Of a stretch of DNA of 30,344 nt, positions 10,413 to 20,745 are shown in pieces (the first letter of the stretch is position 1; every line of letters begins with the position of its first letter). Position numbers and translations under genes: made by a program. Below the pieces are notes generated by a model, which saw nothing but the letters and a program-made list of their open reading frames with translations, did no database searches and was not told the DNA's origin. The stretch is from Branchiostoma floridae (Eukaryota > Chordata > Leptocardii > Amphioxiformes > Branchiostomatidae), in NCBI RefSeq assembly GCF_000003815.2, contig NC_049979.1, forward strand, positions 32,623,254-32,653,597. The letters are read 5' to 3'.

Positions 10413-10525
10413 CGCTGCCAATTACGGCACAAATCTACCTAAATCCCACATCTTTGCCTCTTACATTGTCAAATTAGCGTAACCTGTTCGTGTGTAATTA
10501 TGAAATAAGAACTTCCAGACTTCAA

Positions 10526-11050
10526 GGGGGGGGGGCGCTAGAGCCAAGTTTGTCGTTGTATAGCTCCAAAACGGCTAATGCTAGAGAAACCAAACTTGGT
10601 GACTTTTTCTTAGAAATATGTTGGCAACAATTTGCTAAAAAAAGAGTAAGTTTAAAATGTTTCGGGTTTCTGAAAGGGAAATTTTACAAAAATCAATAAT
10701 TTAGGTTTAAACAAGTCAACGGGATTTTAAGGTTATCTTGCTAAGCTTTACTTCTTTCAACATATCTTTCTTATCTAAAGCATCTTAGTTATACATTTAA
10801 AAATAAACATTCATAAATTATGCGAATGAGATGACGTAATCCAAGCTGGCCGACAATATTGTGATGAAAAGTATAAACAGCTTATTTATACTCTGATTTT
10901 ATCACTTCTTGGTATTTTCTTACTGAAAACATTCTTTTTTAATTTATGTCCATGGGGTTTTAGCATTATCTGTTGAAAAAATGTATCGTAAGACATTTAA
11001 GGTTGATAATCCAAGATGGCGGTTATCTTAACTACCGATGACGTTTATGC
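10526..11050 (-). mobile_element. Family A-related element, inverted and degraded
   Basis: A run of 10 G followed by GCGC, then ATAGCTCCAAAACGGCTAAT, ACCAAACTTGGTGA and TTGGCAACAATTT, is the reverse complement of the 3' part of family A. Two further segments, ATGACGTAATCCAAGCTGGC (10831-10850) and ATCCAAGATGGCGGTTAT (11010-11027), match its internal motifs. The termini are gone, so the limits are approximate. Confidence 0.6.
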
Positions 11051-11213
11051 AAGAAATACTGATATGCCATGTTAGAACAGACAGCGAACTTCGTCAGAAT
11101 GTTTATCAAGAAACGGCTGCGATGTCAAAACGAATACGTGCAAAACCTACAGAACTTCGTTGTCAATTCATCTTTACGAAATGTCAGAAAGTTTGGTGTC
11201 CCTAGTGCTTTAA

Positions 11214-12163
11214 CCCTATTTAGACCGTTTTTTTTGTCATCCCTGGAACGGAGGGGGTGTGTGGCTTTTGAGGCCCTCCATTTCTAAGTCCTATTATTCT
11301 TAAACGAGGTGTTGTATGGGCACCAAATTTTTAAGGAAATTATATATAGAAAATATCTGAAAAGTATAATACGTTTCACGTTACGATGACGTAATATGAC
11401 GTAATTATGATGTCATCAAATTCGATTGTATTGACCGGACCCATGAAAAAATGGTATTCTCAGAAAACTTCAAGTTTTGCTCCACAAATGTAACAGCAAG
11501 CGCAGATAACAGAATAATAATGTTCATTACGACTAGTGTTGCCAATAGCAACATCACTGACGTCAAAAAGACGTCATGAAATGACGCCATGTACATCTAA
11601 GATACCAGATGGGCTCCGCCATATCATGTCCACAAACTTGAATTTTCAAAAATACTTTTTTTTTGCAACAAATAATTGCAAAATCAATGGATATAGACAA
11701 AATACATTCATTTAGCTGGTTTTTGATGAAAAAATACCAGAGAGTTACAAATTCTAAGGGATAATAAGCTAGTTATTCTTGATCTGGCCATACGGTCCAC
11801 CATCTTGGATTTTTGGCTAATGACATCATCAAAATAGCATAATTTATGCATTCTAATTATGAAATTCATTATAAATAACATAATACTTTATTCATGGCGA
11901 AAAAATAGCCGTAATATAGCAAATAGACGTGAAAAAAGCTTGTTAGAACCGGAATTAGCGATTTTTGGCAAAACTGCCTGTCAACAAACGGTTTCCATAG
12001 CAACATGAAAAACTGGAAAATGTATCAAACTTCTTGATGTTGATGCCATAAATATTTCAGGAAAACTCATTAAATTTGGTGGCTCTTGCATAAGCCGTCC
12101 TGGTGTTATAGGACATCAAAGTTGGCGTGGACCTCAAACCCCCACCCACCGGTCTGAATAGGG
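11214..12163 (+). mobile_element. Family A TTAA element, complete copy (950 bp)
   Basis: This is the cleanest copy. TTAA at 11210-11213 is followed by CCCTATTTAGACCG, and CGGTCTGAATAGGG is followed by TTAA at 12164-12167, giving a perfect target duplication and terminal inverted repeats. The interior holds GGCTTTTGAGGCCCTCC near the left end, CRE-type sites (for example TGACGTCA near 11564), CCATCTTGGAT near 11810 and a decayed X-box (GTTTCCATAGCAAC near 11993). It has no transposase. Its minus-strand frame (11405-11596) differs from the equivalent in the 21866 copy by frameshifts, which argues against coding. Confidence 0.92.
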
Positions 12164-12167
12164 TTAA

Positions 12168-13337
12168 AGCCCCAGTGGAATTAAACTATCAGAAGGCTCA
12201 GACTTAACGAACGTCGGAACTAAAGCATGTACAGGTAAAAAAAGTAGTACATCACAACACTTTTATGATAGAATACCCTCTTCTAAGTCTTTTTTAACAA
12301 TATTTTTCTTGTTTTAATCAATTTTTTACTCCATAGATATCTATGTTTACAAACTAGCAAAGAAGGCTGTGGAACCTTTTTCTCATAAATCAAGTAAATA
12401 ATGTCATGTTAATGATTCATATCTAGCAATATTTAACTTTACTTAACTTGCGAATTCCTGTTTTAGTGAGAAATGTAACGTTTCAAGTTCATTGATGAAA
12501 TACAGTGAATTTAACGTGATCATCTCGGTCAGAAGGGTAGACATGACAAACTTGGTACCAATTCAGAAAATGGATATTGTGATACAGCTACAAAATCAAT
12601 ATTACGAACAAACAAATACTTTCTGATGTAAGAATAGGAAATAATACTATTAGAGGTAAAAACGTAAACAAAAAAATTGTATTGGAAATGATTACAGATT
12701 TAATGTTTTTCTAATTTTTTTAAGCATACTTACACCATACATAACATGTTCAGTATGCTCTAGCAGTAGAATTAACATCAGTAACGCACAGAATGGGTGT
12801 GTTCTTTTCTGTTGGTTTGCGAAGCGTCATAATGATATGGATGACTGGAATAAAGTGCACAGGAAAGGTCACCAACTGTAAAAGTATGAAAGGTCGTTTT
12901 GCTATCACCACGTCAAAAAGTGCAGCGTGCTGTCTTTCATGATTGGCATACACTTTGCGAGGTTAGTTATTTTTGCTATTTCCCCCCAAAAAATGATCGT
13001 TCAAGAAAAACACAATACTTACTACACTGATATGCAGGTCGAATATGAAGCCAACTCTATCTTTATGGGTTTCTTGTGCCCCCAACGAGCTGTGGGTTAA
13101 GAAATAGGTAAGAATGTACGAGTCTGATTTCTACACAATGTAAAATTTTAGTATAAAAAAACATGGTATGTTCACTAAATCTAATAAGCATATAAAGATA
13201 GTGTCATTAGTAATAAACAAGTTGAGAAGGTTGACAAAACAAGTATTTATCTTTAGCCAAATTTTGTTTGTGAGAGAATTTCTTAACTGTTGGCAGAGAA
13301 ATGGCCGTAGAAAGTCAAAGAAACGTGATATATCTTT
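12168..13337. other. Intergenic, one weak minus-strand open frame
   Basis: No gene is supported. The minus strand between 12953 and 12750 has a 67-codon open frame with a hydrophobic middle (FILLQLVTFPVHFIPVIHII) and an acceptor-like CTAAC...CGCAAAG just upstream. It could be a fragment of a membrane protein exon, but I recognise no family and rate it low. Confidence 0.4.
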
Positions 13338-13437
13338 NNNNNNNNNNNNNNNNNNNNNNNNNNNNNNNNNNNNNNNNNNNNNNNNNNNNNNNNNNNNNNN
13401 NNNNNNNNNNNNNNNNNNNNNNNNNNNNNNNNNNNNN
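13338..13437. other. Assembly gap (100 N)
   Basis: Exactly 100 N, the customary placeholder for a gap of unknown size, so true distances across this point are not known. Confidence 0.99.
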
Positions 13438-13545
13438 GCATTGTCTGTCCAAAAACAAATAGAAAAAATGATGTCCAAGCCGTAAACCACTTCCGTATGT
13501 ATATATCGTGATAAAGCAAGTAGGATATCTTATTTACATTTTTTC

Positions 13546-13581
<36 letters not shown>

Positions 13582-14407
13582 CTATAAACTAAAATAATCA
13601 TTGTTATTACTATGGATAAATTTGTCCTTAACAAAAGTGCAGAATGAACCTTTGACCGACTACTGGGATGCTGATATGGGGTAAGATTGAACAACGTAGG
13701 TTTTAACCCAATAACATGATGAATATGACCGAATGATTAAACCTCCTTATGCAAATGGCCATGCTTTGTATTTGTCGACAACAGGAGGTGGTTTGTCACA
13801 AGATTAATAAAAGCATTTTAGTATGTAAATGCTTATAATGCATAGTGCATAGTGCATAGTTTGGGAGCCGTTCAGACGTCTCAGGCAGCATCACTACTTC
13901 TTAAGTGAGACTTTAAAAATCTTGTTGAAGAGCAGTTTTTTTTTTACCCTAAGTATAATTAACTGATATCTGTGCGGTTGCCGGTCACGACGAGCTCAGC
14001 CTTTTCATCTTATTTAACACGGGTGATTCACCGAAACTCCCTGTTTGGTCCTTCTGGGCTAAAGGTCTTCTGTCGGTGTCTCCAGAAGAATTGGGCTGAT
14101 GTCTACGAGCATTTAACGCACGTGTGGAGAAGACAATTGTAGTTTTTGTACAATAAAGATATCTTAACAGAGCAGATTGATTTCATGCGTATCAATGTGG
14201 AGACCCCGAGCGAGCTCAACGAGTGAGTGATCGTGAGTGAGTGAGTGAGTGAATGAGTGAGTGAGTGAGTGAGTGAGTGAGTAAGCAAGTGAGTGAGTGA
14301 GTGTAGATTCTTGTGAGTCAATGCAGACTTTACACGGAGTATGTTGCAAGGGAAATATCAGGCCCATACGCACTAGAATAGCTTAGGTTAAAAATATATG
14401 AATGTCT
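13438..14407. other. Region upstream of gene 2, with short repeats
   Basis: This stretch should hold the promoter and 5' untranslated exon of gene 2, but none can be fixed by eye. It contains (AT)n at 13551-13580, an imperfect hairpin AAGCATTT...AAATGCTT near 13811-13833, and three copies of the 7-bp unit TGCATAG at 13839-13860. Confidence 0.5.
14221..14303. repeat. (GAGT)n tetranucleotide microsatellite
   Basis: About 83 bp of GAGT units with a few interruptions. Minus-strand frames reading Leu-Thr-His-Ser repeats are artefacts of it. Confidence 0.95.
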
Positions 14408-14461
14408 TAACACCAATATTTATGTCCTAGGGGTATACTAACACCATTATTTATGTTCCAG
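14408..14461 (+). promoter_or_regulatory. Tandemly duplicated 3' splice site of gene 2
   Basis: Two 23-bp near-identical segments, TAACACCAATATTTATGTCC+TAG (14408-14430) and TAACACCATTATTTATGTTC+CAG (14439-14461), each carry a possible branch point (TAAC) and an AG. The second ends directly before the exon with the start codon. Use of the first would add 31 nt to the 5' untranslated region without changing the protein. Confidence 0.55.
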
Positions 14462-14632
14462 TGTTAAGATGACTGAGGACAGAATAGATAACACGGAGCC
14501 AAGATTTACCCTTGAGCAGTTTAACCTGCTGACACGGCTGGTGTCAATTGGTGAGAGACTTCAGCAGACGGGTCTGCCTTGGGACAACATGTTCCAAGCT
14601 CTCTACACCATGCAGCAAAGTTATCGTCTGGG
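14462..14632 (+). CDS. HMBOX1-like: HMBOX1-like gene 2, exon A: first HNF1-type N-terminal motif
   Basis: The exon follows TTATGTTCCAG and holds the likely start codon at 14469 (AAG before ATG, a fair Kozak context). Residues 1-12 are MTEDRIDNTEPR, followed at 13-50 by FTLEQFNLLTRL...LQQTGLPWDNMFQALYTMQQ. This resembles the N-terminal motif of HMBOX1 (EPRFTIEQIDLLQRL) and the HNF1 dimerisation region, whose role is protein-protein contact. Two donors are possible. GGG|GTATGT at 14633 is phase 2 and fits the acceptor of exon B. A weaker CAAA|GTTAGG at 14668 is phase 1 and would fit exon C directly, skipping exon B. Confidence 0.8.
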
Positions 14633-15128
14633 GTATGTTGGTTTGGACTTTCAGAACAACAATCAAAGTTAGGCACGGAAGATCGTTAAATATATCAGAC
14701 AATTGTCATAGAGCTTGCTTGTACAGCCATCAAGGTCCATGGAGTTATTTCCGCGCACTTTGAATATGGCACAAGGTTCACGTTATCTTCAAGAAAGTTA
14801 AAAACCTGTACGGAGAAATTGGGGCATCTCCGCATGCACATTTAGGTTTATTATGAATACAAACACATGGTTCACTTCATAGTCACGAAAACGTTAAATT
14901 CCATTTACATCTTTTGTAGAATAAAACATAACCTGCCGATGGAGGATATGAATTAACTTTAACGCAAGAATGAATGTATGTGGTTTATCTCCGAGCAAGT
15001 GTTAGATCTATATGCAAATCTTGGAGGAAGTATGGTTTTGCAATGATCCGTTTTTTTCGTAAACATGTAACCCATAATGCAATGGCCATGTATACTCTCC
15101 TTTCGCTACGTTCTAAAATTTCTTTTAA

Positions 15129-16464
15129 CCCTATCCAGACTTGCCTTTTTTGATAATCCCTGGACAGGGCGAGGTGGTCATTTGACCCCTTTCGTAATTT
15201 CAAAACGGCTTATGGTACGATCACCTAATGTGTAGGGGGTGATGTGCTTGTCCAGTTTAATGGAGAATTACCATAATACTTAAATTATTCTCACAAAAAG
15301 TAAACGATAAAGTTTTCATCGATACTTAAGTGATATAAGACATCTGTTGTCGAGATCCGACGCAACGACGTCAAAAATAACGTCATGAAATGACGCCATC
15401 TGTAGTTTAGCTATGCGCCATCTTGGATTATCAACGTCAATTTCTTAAGGTCTCGGTTGGGAGTTTTTTACGATTTGGAGCCGATTTGACTCTATCGCTA
15501 GCGCTTCTCAAATCCACAGTTTTCGGCCAATTCATCAATTCCGCTAAAAAAAAGGTGCCTTGTCACTGGCCGACAGACTCAGTTGACATTTTCTGTAGAA
15601 ATGGGGTTTCCTGGGGTAATGACTAATATGGCAAAGAAAGTGAATAGTTCTTCTGTACACTGAGCAAAAGGGAAGAAAAGGTATCTGATACGTTTTCCGC
15701 GAGCTCCCATGGCGCTAAAGCAGTCTAAACGCATATATAACGCAAAGAAACCGCGTTACCGCTATCGCACACTAATATCAAGCAGTGTTAACTGTACGGC
15801 GAAATCTGTGGCACCGTAAAGCGCCACCAAAAATGGGCTCTTTTGGAAATATAAAAGATTATACACTGCTTTAGCGGTAGCAGAAAAATTCAGAGCCAAA
15901 ACTAAGGTGGTGACCTATGATTTGCGTCTTATTTTCAAGGACTACCTCGTCAGCTGGTCAAATCAAATTTCGAACTGGAACCTTAAAATACATCTTTTTC
16001 AAAATATAATGCTAAAATCCAATGGAAACGAATTGAAAACGTTCACATGAAGGTTTTCTGTAAGGAAATACCAAGTAGTGATGAAATCAGGGTAAAAATT
16101 AGCTGGTTATAACTTTCAACTAGATATTGTCGGCCATCTTGGATTTTGATCAATTACGTCATCATATTATCATAATTTAAGAATTCTAATTGTAAATATC
16201 ACTCTAAGATACGTAAGATGTGAAAGATATAGGAAAATAAGTGCAATTTAGCAAGAAAATCATAAAATCCCATTGTTTAAACCAAAATAAGTTATTTTTT
16301 GTAAAATAAACCCGTGCCATAGCAACACGAAAAAAAACTACTCTTTTTTAATATTTGTTGCCAACAATATTCTTGGAAAAGTCACCAAGTTTGGTTGTTG
16401 TACAAGAAGCCGTTTGAGAGGTATAAGACGTCAAAGTTGCCCCCCCCCCCCAGTCTGGATAGGG
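15129..16464 (+). mobile_element. Family A TTAA element with internal insertion (1336 bp)
   Basis: TTAA (15125-15128) precedes CCCTATCCAGAC; the right end is CAGTCTGGATAGGG followed by TCAA, a decayed TTAA. CRE-like sites near 15365-15400, GGCCATCTTGGATTTTGA near 16131 and an X-box remnant near 16314 are in family order. It is about 390 bp longer than the clean copy. The extra DNA may include a small element marked by the 12-bp inverted repeat CGCTAAAGCAGT (15713-15724, reverse complement at 15865-15876). The copy lies in intron 1 of gene 2, and the open frame running into exon B begins in its 3' end by chance. Confidence 0.85.
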
Positions 16465-16535
16465 TCAAATTCATCTGATAATAATTTCAAAATAATGCTT
16501 AACTCATCTTTTGTATGGAATTCCATGCTTTTCAG

Positions 16536-16717
16536 GGAAAGGCTGCCTATGGTACGAACTGGACCTCAGTCGGTATTCACATATGAGCAGCTCATCCTTC
16601 TGACACGTCAGTTGTCAATTCATCAGAGTCTCCATCAGACTGGTCTGTCAGAATGCAGCATCTTACAAATCCTTTGCACCATGCAGCAAAACAAAACCGG
16701 AAACATCGACATCGACG
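16536..16717 (+). CDS. HMBOX1-like: HMBOX1-like gene 2, exon B: second HNF1-type N-terminal motif
   Basis: An acceptor TGCTTTTCAG ends at 16535. Its single leading G completes the GG left by exon A (Gly55). The exon reads ERLPMVRTGPQSV and then, at residues 69-106, FTYEQLILLTRQLSIHQSL...HQTGLSECSILQILCTMQQ. By eye, 21 of these 38 positions equal exon A (FT.EQ..LLTR..SI, L.QTGL, Q.L.TMQQ), so it is a tandem duplicate of the motif. The donor GACG|GTATAT at 16718 is phase 1 and fits exon C. An internal ATG at 16549 could start a protein lacking exon A. The family A element ends 71 bp upstream of this exon. Confidence 0.8.
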
Positions 16718-16903
16718 GTATATAACTACAAGTTACGTGACATGGAGATGCCCTATGTTATTTTTCTTGAAGTCATTACCTCTATATATCATATAAAAGC
16801 AACAGTATCATTTGGCTACTTGTACGAAAATCCCTTTCTCTTTTAAAATGCAAACAAAGAACTCTTGTTGAACTTGATTAGATATAATTTTCTTTCGGAT
16901 TAA

Positions 16904-17075
16904 CCCTATTCAGACCGGGTGTGTGTGCTAAAAGTGCCTGCGCAAACTTTGACGTCGTATAGCTCCAAAACAGCTTGTGCTAGAACAATCAAAATTGTTG
17001 ACTTTTCGTAAAATATTGTTGACAACAATTTACACAAAAAGCTACGTTTATGATTTGTCGTGTTGCGATGGAAAC
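16904..17075 (-). mobile_element. Family A element, inverted end fragment
   Basis: TTAA (16900-16903) is followed by CCCTATTCAGACCGGG, AAAGTGCCTGCGC, CTTTGACGTCGTATAGCTCC, AAACAGCTTGTGC and TTGTTGACAACAATTT, the reverse complement of the family A 3' end. An X-box-like GTTGCGATGGAAAC follows near 17061. The other end is missing. It lies in intron 2 of gene 2, just left of MITE D. Confidence 0.75.
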
Positions 17076-17151
17076 GGGTTTCTGAAACTCTGAGGGAAGA
17101 AAAAGAACACCAAAAAACATATTACTACCATTGACTCATAAGAACATTTGC

Positions 17152-17495
17152 CTGGGTACCATCCGGTAAGCAGTTCGCTCCGGCGTTCATTATATACCAC
17201 ATACAGTCGCTTCTCTGTGCTTCTTTTCGGGAACGCGGACCATCTTAACGTCTAGAATTGTCCAAATTTTGGACGCAAGCGCTGATTGGTCCATTATATG
17301 AGCGAATTATGGATTGGATTCAAGCTCTCGTTCGAACCAGTGTTCCAACACCGGACAAACCCTCCGAGTGCTCAAGGACCTATTCCTTGATTCGGTCATA
17401 AACTGACGTTAGAACCAAACGGTTTGGATGTGCATGTCTCCAAACGGATAGCGGAAGCGAACATAGGAGCGAACTACTATCCGGATTGTACCCAG
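17152..17495. mobile_element. MITE D, 344 bp with about 37-bp TIRs
   Basis: The left end CTGGGTACCATCCGGTAAGC, AGTTCGCTCC matches the reverse complement of the right end (CTGGGTACAATCCGGATAGT, AGTTCGCTCC) with a few mismatches over about 37 bp. The interior is more GC-rich than the surroundings and has no coding capacity. No target duplication is obvious, so the superfamily is not assigned. It lies in intron 2 of gene 2. Confidence 0.75.
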
Positions 17496-17846
17496 ACTAT
17501 AAAACCTAGCTATGAACTTAAAAGATATTTGCTATTTGAATAGACCTACCCTATGTAAAATTAATTTCCACGGCCAATGCAATTCAATTTAGCAGCTGCA
17601 TGTCACAGACGTGGTGAACAATACTCTTCATACATTGTGGGGAAGACTTACTTGATGAAGCCTTCTGGGCTACAGTATATCTACTTTCAATGTATAATAT
17701 AGTCCTTACTGCACTTTCGTCTCTGTTGTATGTACAAATATGACAAATTCTTTCCTCACTGGTCTTCCTGTACAGTTTCCATAGCTAGGTAAATACGAAT
17801 GGTGCACACATGCTAAATAAGATTTTCACCCTTGATTCTTTTTTAG

Positions 17847-17994
17847 AGGACTATCTAAAAACAGACAATGAAAAACACCATTATGGATGTCAATTGAAGA
17901 TGGATACAACAGAAAGGACGGAAAACAATGAAATCCGATCTCTCGAAAAAGCTGCAGAACATGATTTGATGAAAGAAGTGGACAAGATGATGGA
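17847..17994 (+). CDS. HMBOX1-like: HMBOX1-like gene 2, exon C: charged linker
   Basis: An acceptor CTTTTTTAG-type tract (TTCTTTTTTAG) ends at 17846. The leading AG completes the G from exon B (Glu116). The exon encodes residues 117-164: DYLKTDNEKHHYGCQLKMDT, then a highly charged stretch including RSLEKAAEHDLMKEVDKMME. The last part resembles the segment just before the POU-specific domain of HMBOX1 (DDKVEELMRR). The donor GATGGA|GTATGG at 17995 is phase 2; its GA is completed by the leading G of exon D to give Glu165. Matching phases on both sides are the main evidence. There is no known domain by itself; it is probably a flexible or helical spacer. Confidence 0.75.
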
Positions 17995-18049
17995 GTATGG
18001 TCATAAATTATATATCTATATATCTAATTTTTGTATATATTATATGTCT

Positions 18050-18093
18050 GTATCTATCTATCTCTCTTTCTCCCTCTCCTTCTCTCTCTCTCC
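18050..18093. repeat. (CT)-rich low-complexity tract
   Basis: TATC and CTCT units run downstream of the exon C donor in intron 3 and extend an open frame artificially. Confidence 0.9.
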
Positions 18094-18250
18094 GTAACGG
18101 TTGCCAACTTTACATAGGACATAAATCCAAAAGATTTTCGTAAAGCTAGGTGTTATTACCCTTTTATATTTACTTGAAATATGATTAAATGTTGGGGTGA
18201 GAAATTTGACTTACCCATATTTTCGACTGACCAACCCTGTTTTATGTTAA

Positions 18251-18860
18251 CCCTACTTTGACTAGGATTTTTTGGTCATGGATGGGGTGGGGTATTGAGG
18301 TCCGACCCTTCTTACTCCCAGGAGACTACAAGGTATGATACTGAAATATAACAGCATAAAAGACGCATTTGCATTACCAATAACACTATAAATTGCAAGA
18401 AATAAACACAATAATGAAATGAACATACACTAAATCATTCTTTCAATTTTTTTTTTATATTTTTTTTTAAATGAAGAAATAACAGGTAGGTAAAAATTCA
18501 ACGGGATAATAAGCTTGCTATTCTTAATCCAGTCATCTGTTTCGCCATTTTGGATTTTGACCCATGACGTCATCAAACTAGTATACTATATGAACATTTA
18601 ATCATAAAAGATATTCTATGTAGGAAAATAGCAGTAAGATGGCAGATAAACGTAAAATATTTATGGTTAGAACAATAATTAGCGATTTTTGTCAAAAATA
18701 TCAACACTCGAAGGTTGCTTTGTCAAGATGAAAGTTTTTCATACCTTTAAATTGTTGCCAACTAAGTTCTAGAATAACTTACGAAATATGGTGGCTTTGA
18801 TGTATGCTATTCTTGCGTTGTGCGATATGGAAGTTTGTCCCCTCCTTGGCAATGACTGAA
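18251..18860 (+). mobile_element. Family A-like element, divergent copy
   Basis: TTAA (18247-18250) is followed by CCCTACTTTGACTAGG and ATTTTTTGGTCATGGATGGG, a diverged family A start. CGCCATTTTGGATTTTGACC near 18542 and TGACGTCATCAAAC near 18565 keep the internal order. The right end (TTGTCCCCTCC...) is too diverged to place exactly. It lies in intron 3 of gene 2. Confidence 0.7.
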
Positions 18861-19032
18861 ATCGGTCAATCGAAACTTTGGGTACGTCATTTTTAAATCA
18901 AAATAGAAGGTTTCTCTAGAATGCTCTCTATCATTACACCTTTACCTTAACCTTAACATGCATATTTTAATAAATAAATGAAATATTTTAATGTTTGTCA
19001 TAAATCAAATCATGAATGTGTTTTGCTACTAG

Positions 19033-19238
19033 GAAAAATATTACAGATATGATGGATTTGAATCGAGAAATCAAGGAATTCCTTCTCAAGAATAACATCT
19101 GTCAAGAAGCAGTGGCTGCAGATATCGGCACCAGCAGAAGCCTCGTGTCGCTGTTTCTTAATCATGGCCGCGGCTTGAACATTGGCAAGAAAAGAGCTCT
19201 CTATACTTTGTACTTGGAACAGAAGCAAACTAAACAAG
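19033..19238 (+). CDS. HMBOX1-like: HMBOX1-like gene 2, exon D: POU-specific-like domain
   Basis: An acceptor TTTTGCTACTAG ends at 19032 and the leading G completes Glu165. Residues 172-227 read LNREIKEFLLKNNICQEAVA, ADIGTSRSLVSLFLNHG, RGLNIGKKRALYTLYLEQK. This aligns with the HNF-class POU-specific domain of HMBOX1, a helix-turn-helix fold that contacts DNA with the homeodomain; shared positions include EIK.FL, I.Q..VA, G.S.S..S, and KKRA.Y..Y. The domain is thus in the usual order, N-terminal motif, linker, POU-specific. The donor ACAAG|GTATGA at 19239 is phase 1. The next exon should start with two bases completing a codon; in the family it would lead to the homeodomain, which was not found in the remaining 11 kb. 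Confidence 0.85.
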
Positions 19239-20741
19239 GTATGACCCTGGTTCTTTAATTAATTTTGTCGTTCTATTCCGCTATCTTTGACATAGCAAGA
19301 GCTGTATTACATAAATCATCATTGTTATAGCAATTACACAGCATCTCACATCACCTAGATTATAACTGGTAGAGGTTTATCTAGCACAGTATGGCATAGT
19401 ATGATCTCTATCAAGTTCGACACTGAACTAAAAAAGACCCAAATCTAATCAAAAGGTCTATGGTGAAGTTGAGCCTTTCCGGTTTTTGGAAATGAATAAA
19501 AAATGAGCCGTAACGTCAAATCCACAGATTTGACAGTTGATTTTTTTAGCAGTGGATTATACGTTGTAAAAAAAAATCAGTATGGCAATTCTGTGATCAT
19601 GGTGATATTTCTGTTAATAATGTTCAATTTGGTTAAAACATGGTATTTTCTAACAGTTTATGGATAGATCATATGTAAATCTTCTTTGTCAATTGCCCGT
19701 CGTAACCTTTATCCTGAAGACCCATTGATCTATTTGCCTAACTTTACAAGTGGTAGTCAAGAACTACTTCATAAATGTTCATAATAAACCTTCATATTTT
19801 GCAAGTTTTGCATCTTGATGCATATTTCGTACAAAAGTGTACCTATTGGTATATAATTGGTTTATAAAATGGGTATTCCACTGAAAAAGGAAGTTTTATT
19901 TTCCAATAGACACTATATCAATAGATATATAATTAGCCGACCGGTTGTAGAATTTCGCTTTTGGTCAATTACGCAATGTGTGTTTGTAAAACAATATGAT
20001 ACTCAATAAACCAATGCAGACCATAAGCATGCATTTTACGTCATGTATAGACACTTCCTTTATTGTAAATATTTTTGGCAGCAACAAGGGGCAATAACAA
20101 CACTAAAAAGGTAAATTGTTTACAAGATATCAAAGAACAAATGACAAGACGTGTTTTTCTTAACGCCCGTGGAATTAGTTTTGTAACCTAAGTTAAGTCA
20201 GGGACATTTTATTCAGCTATATGCTGAGATTGTTTAATTTCATAAGTGGGTACTTGGGAAATGTTGATTGGTGTTTTTTGATGCACATGGATACCGTTTA
20301 ATGTAATGTAGTATGCATTTTTCACTTCCCATAATCAATCCATTTTGGAAAATAACACTCTCTTTTGGACTGAATAGACGTACTGTATACGGATGCAAAG
20401 TGCTCTTTTTTATTAAGGGAACACTTGTATCCCTGTTTTAGTTTATAGTGCAGAGACTATCAGATTGAATCTAATTCCTTTCCATTTTATCCATATCTTT
20501 CTTTAGGGCTATTGGAACATGTACCTGTTGGTACTGGCATAATTGTTGATGCTATTGTGTTGTAGGATTACTTTTTAAGTACACTAACTTACGCTATCGG
20601 AAATACCAGTTAAGAAATGTTTTGTGTTCCTTCCTAAAATGCTTTCAGTCAATCAACTGCTGTCGTTAACGTACCAATATAATACATATCTGGGGAATTT
20701 TTTTTCTGTTAATACTCTTTTAAACTGTGCATTTTTCGCTG
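19239..20741. other. Intron or intergenic after exon D, nothing recognised
   Basis: This is AT-rich sequence without coding capacity, clear repeats or a homeodomain-like exon on the plus strand. Confidence 0.6.
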
Positions 20742-20745
20742 TTAA

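Noticed and set aside
10171-10477. Two open frames rich in Ser-Leu and Ile-Tyr
   Set aside because: Both are translations of the CT and AT microsatellite.
12750-12953. Minus-strand hydrophobic open frame with an acceptor-like sequence upstream
   Set aside because: Only 67 codons, no recognised family and no partner exon; kept as a remark rather than a gene.
14103-14373. Minus-strand frames of Leu-Thr-His-Ser repeats
   Set aside because: They are translations of the GAGT microsatellite.
16414-16535. Upstream extension of the exon B open frame
   Set aside because: It reads back through the family A poly-C tract and terminus; a good acceptor at 16535 marks the real exon start.
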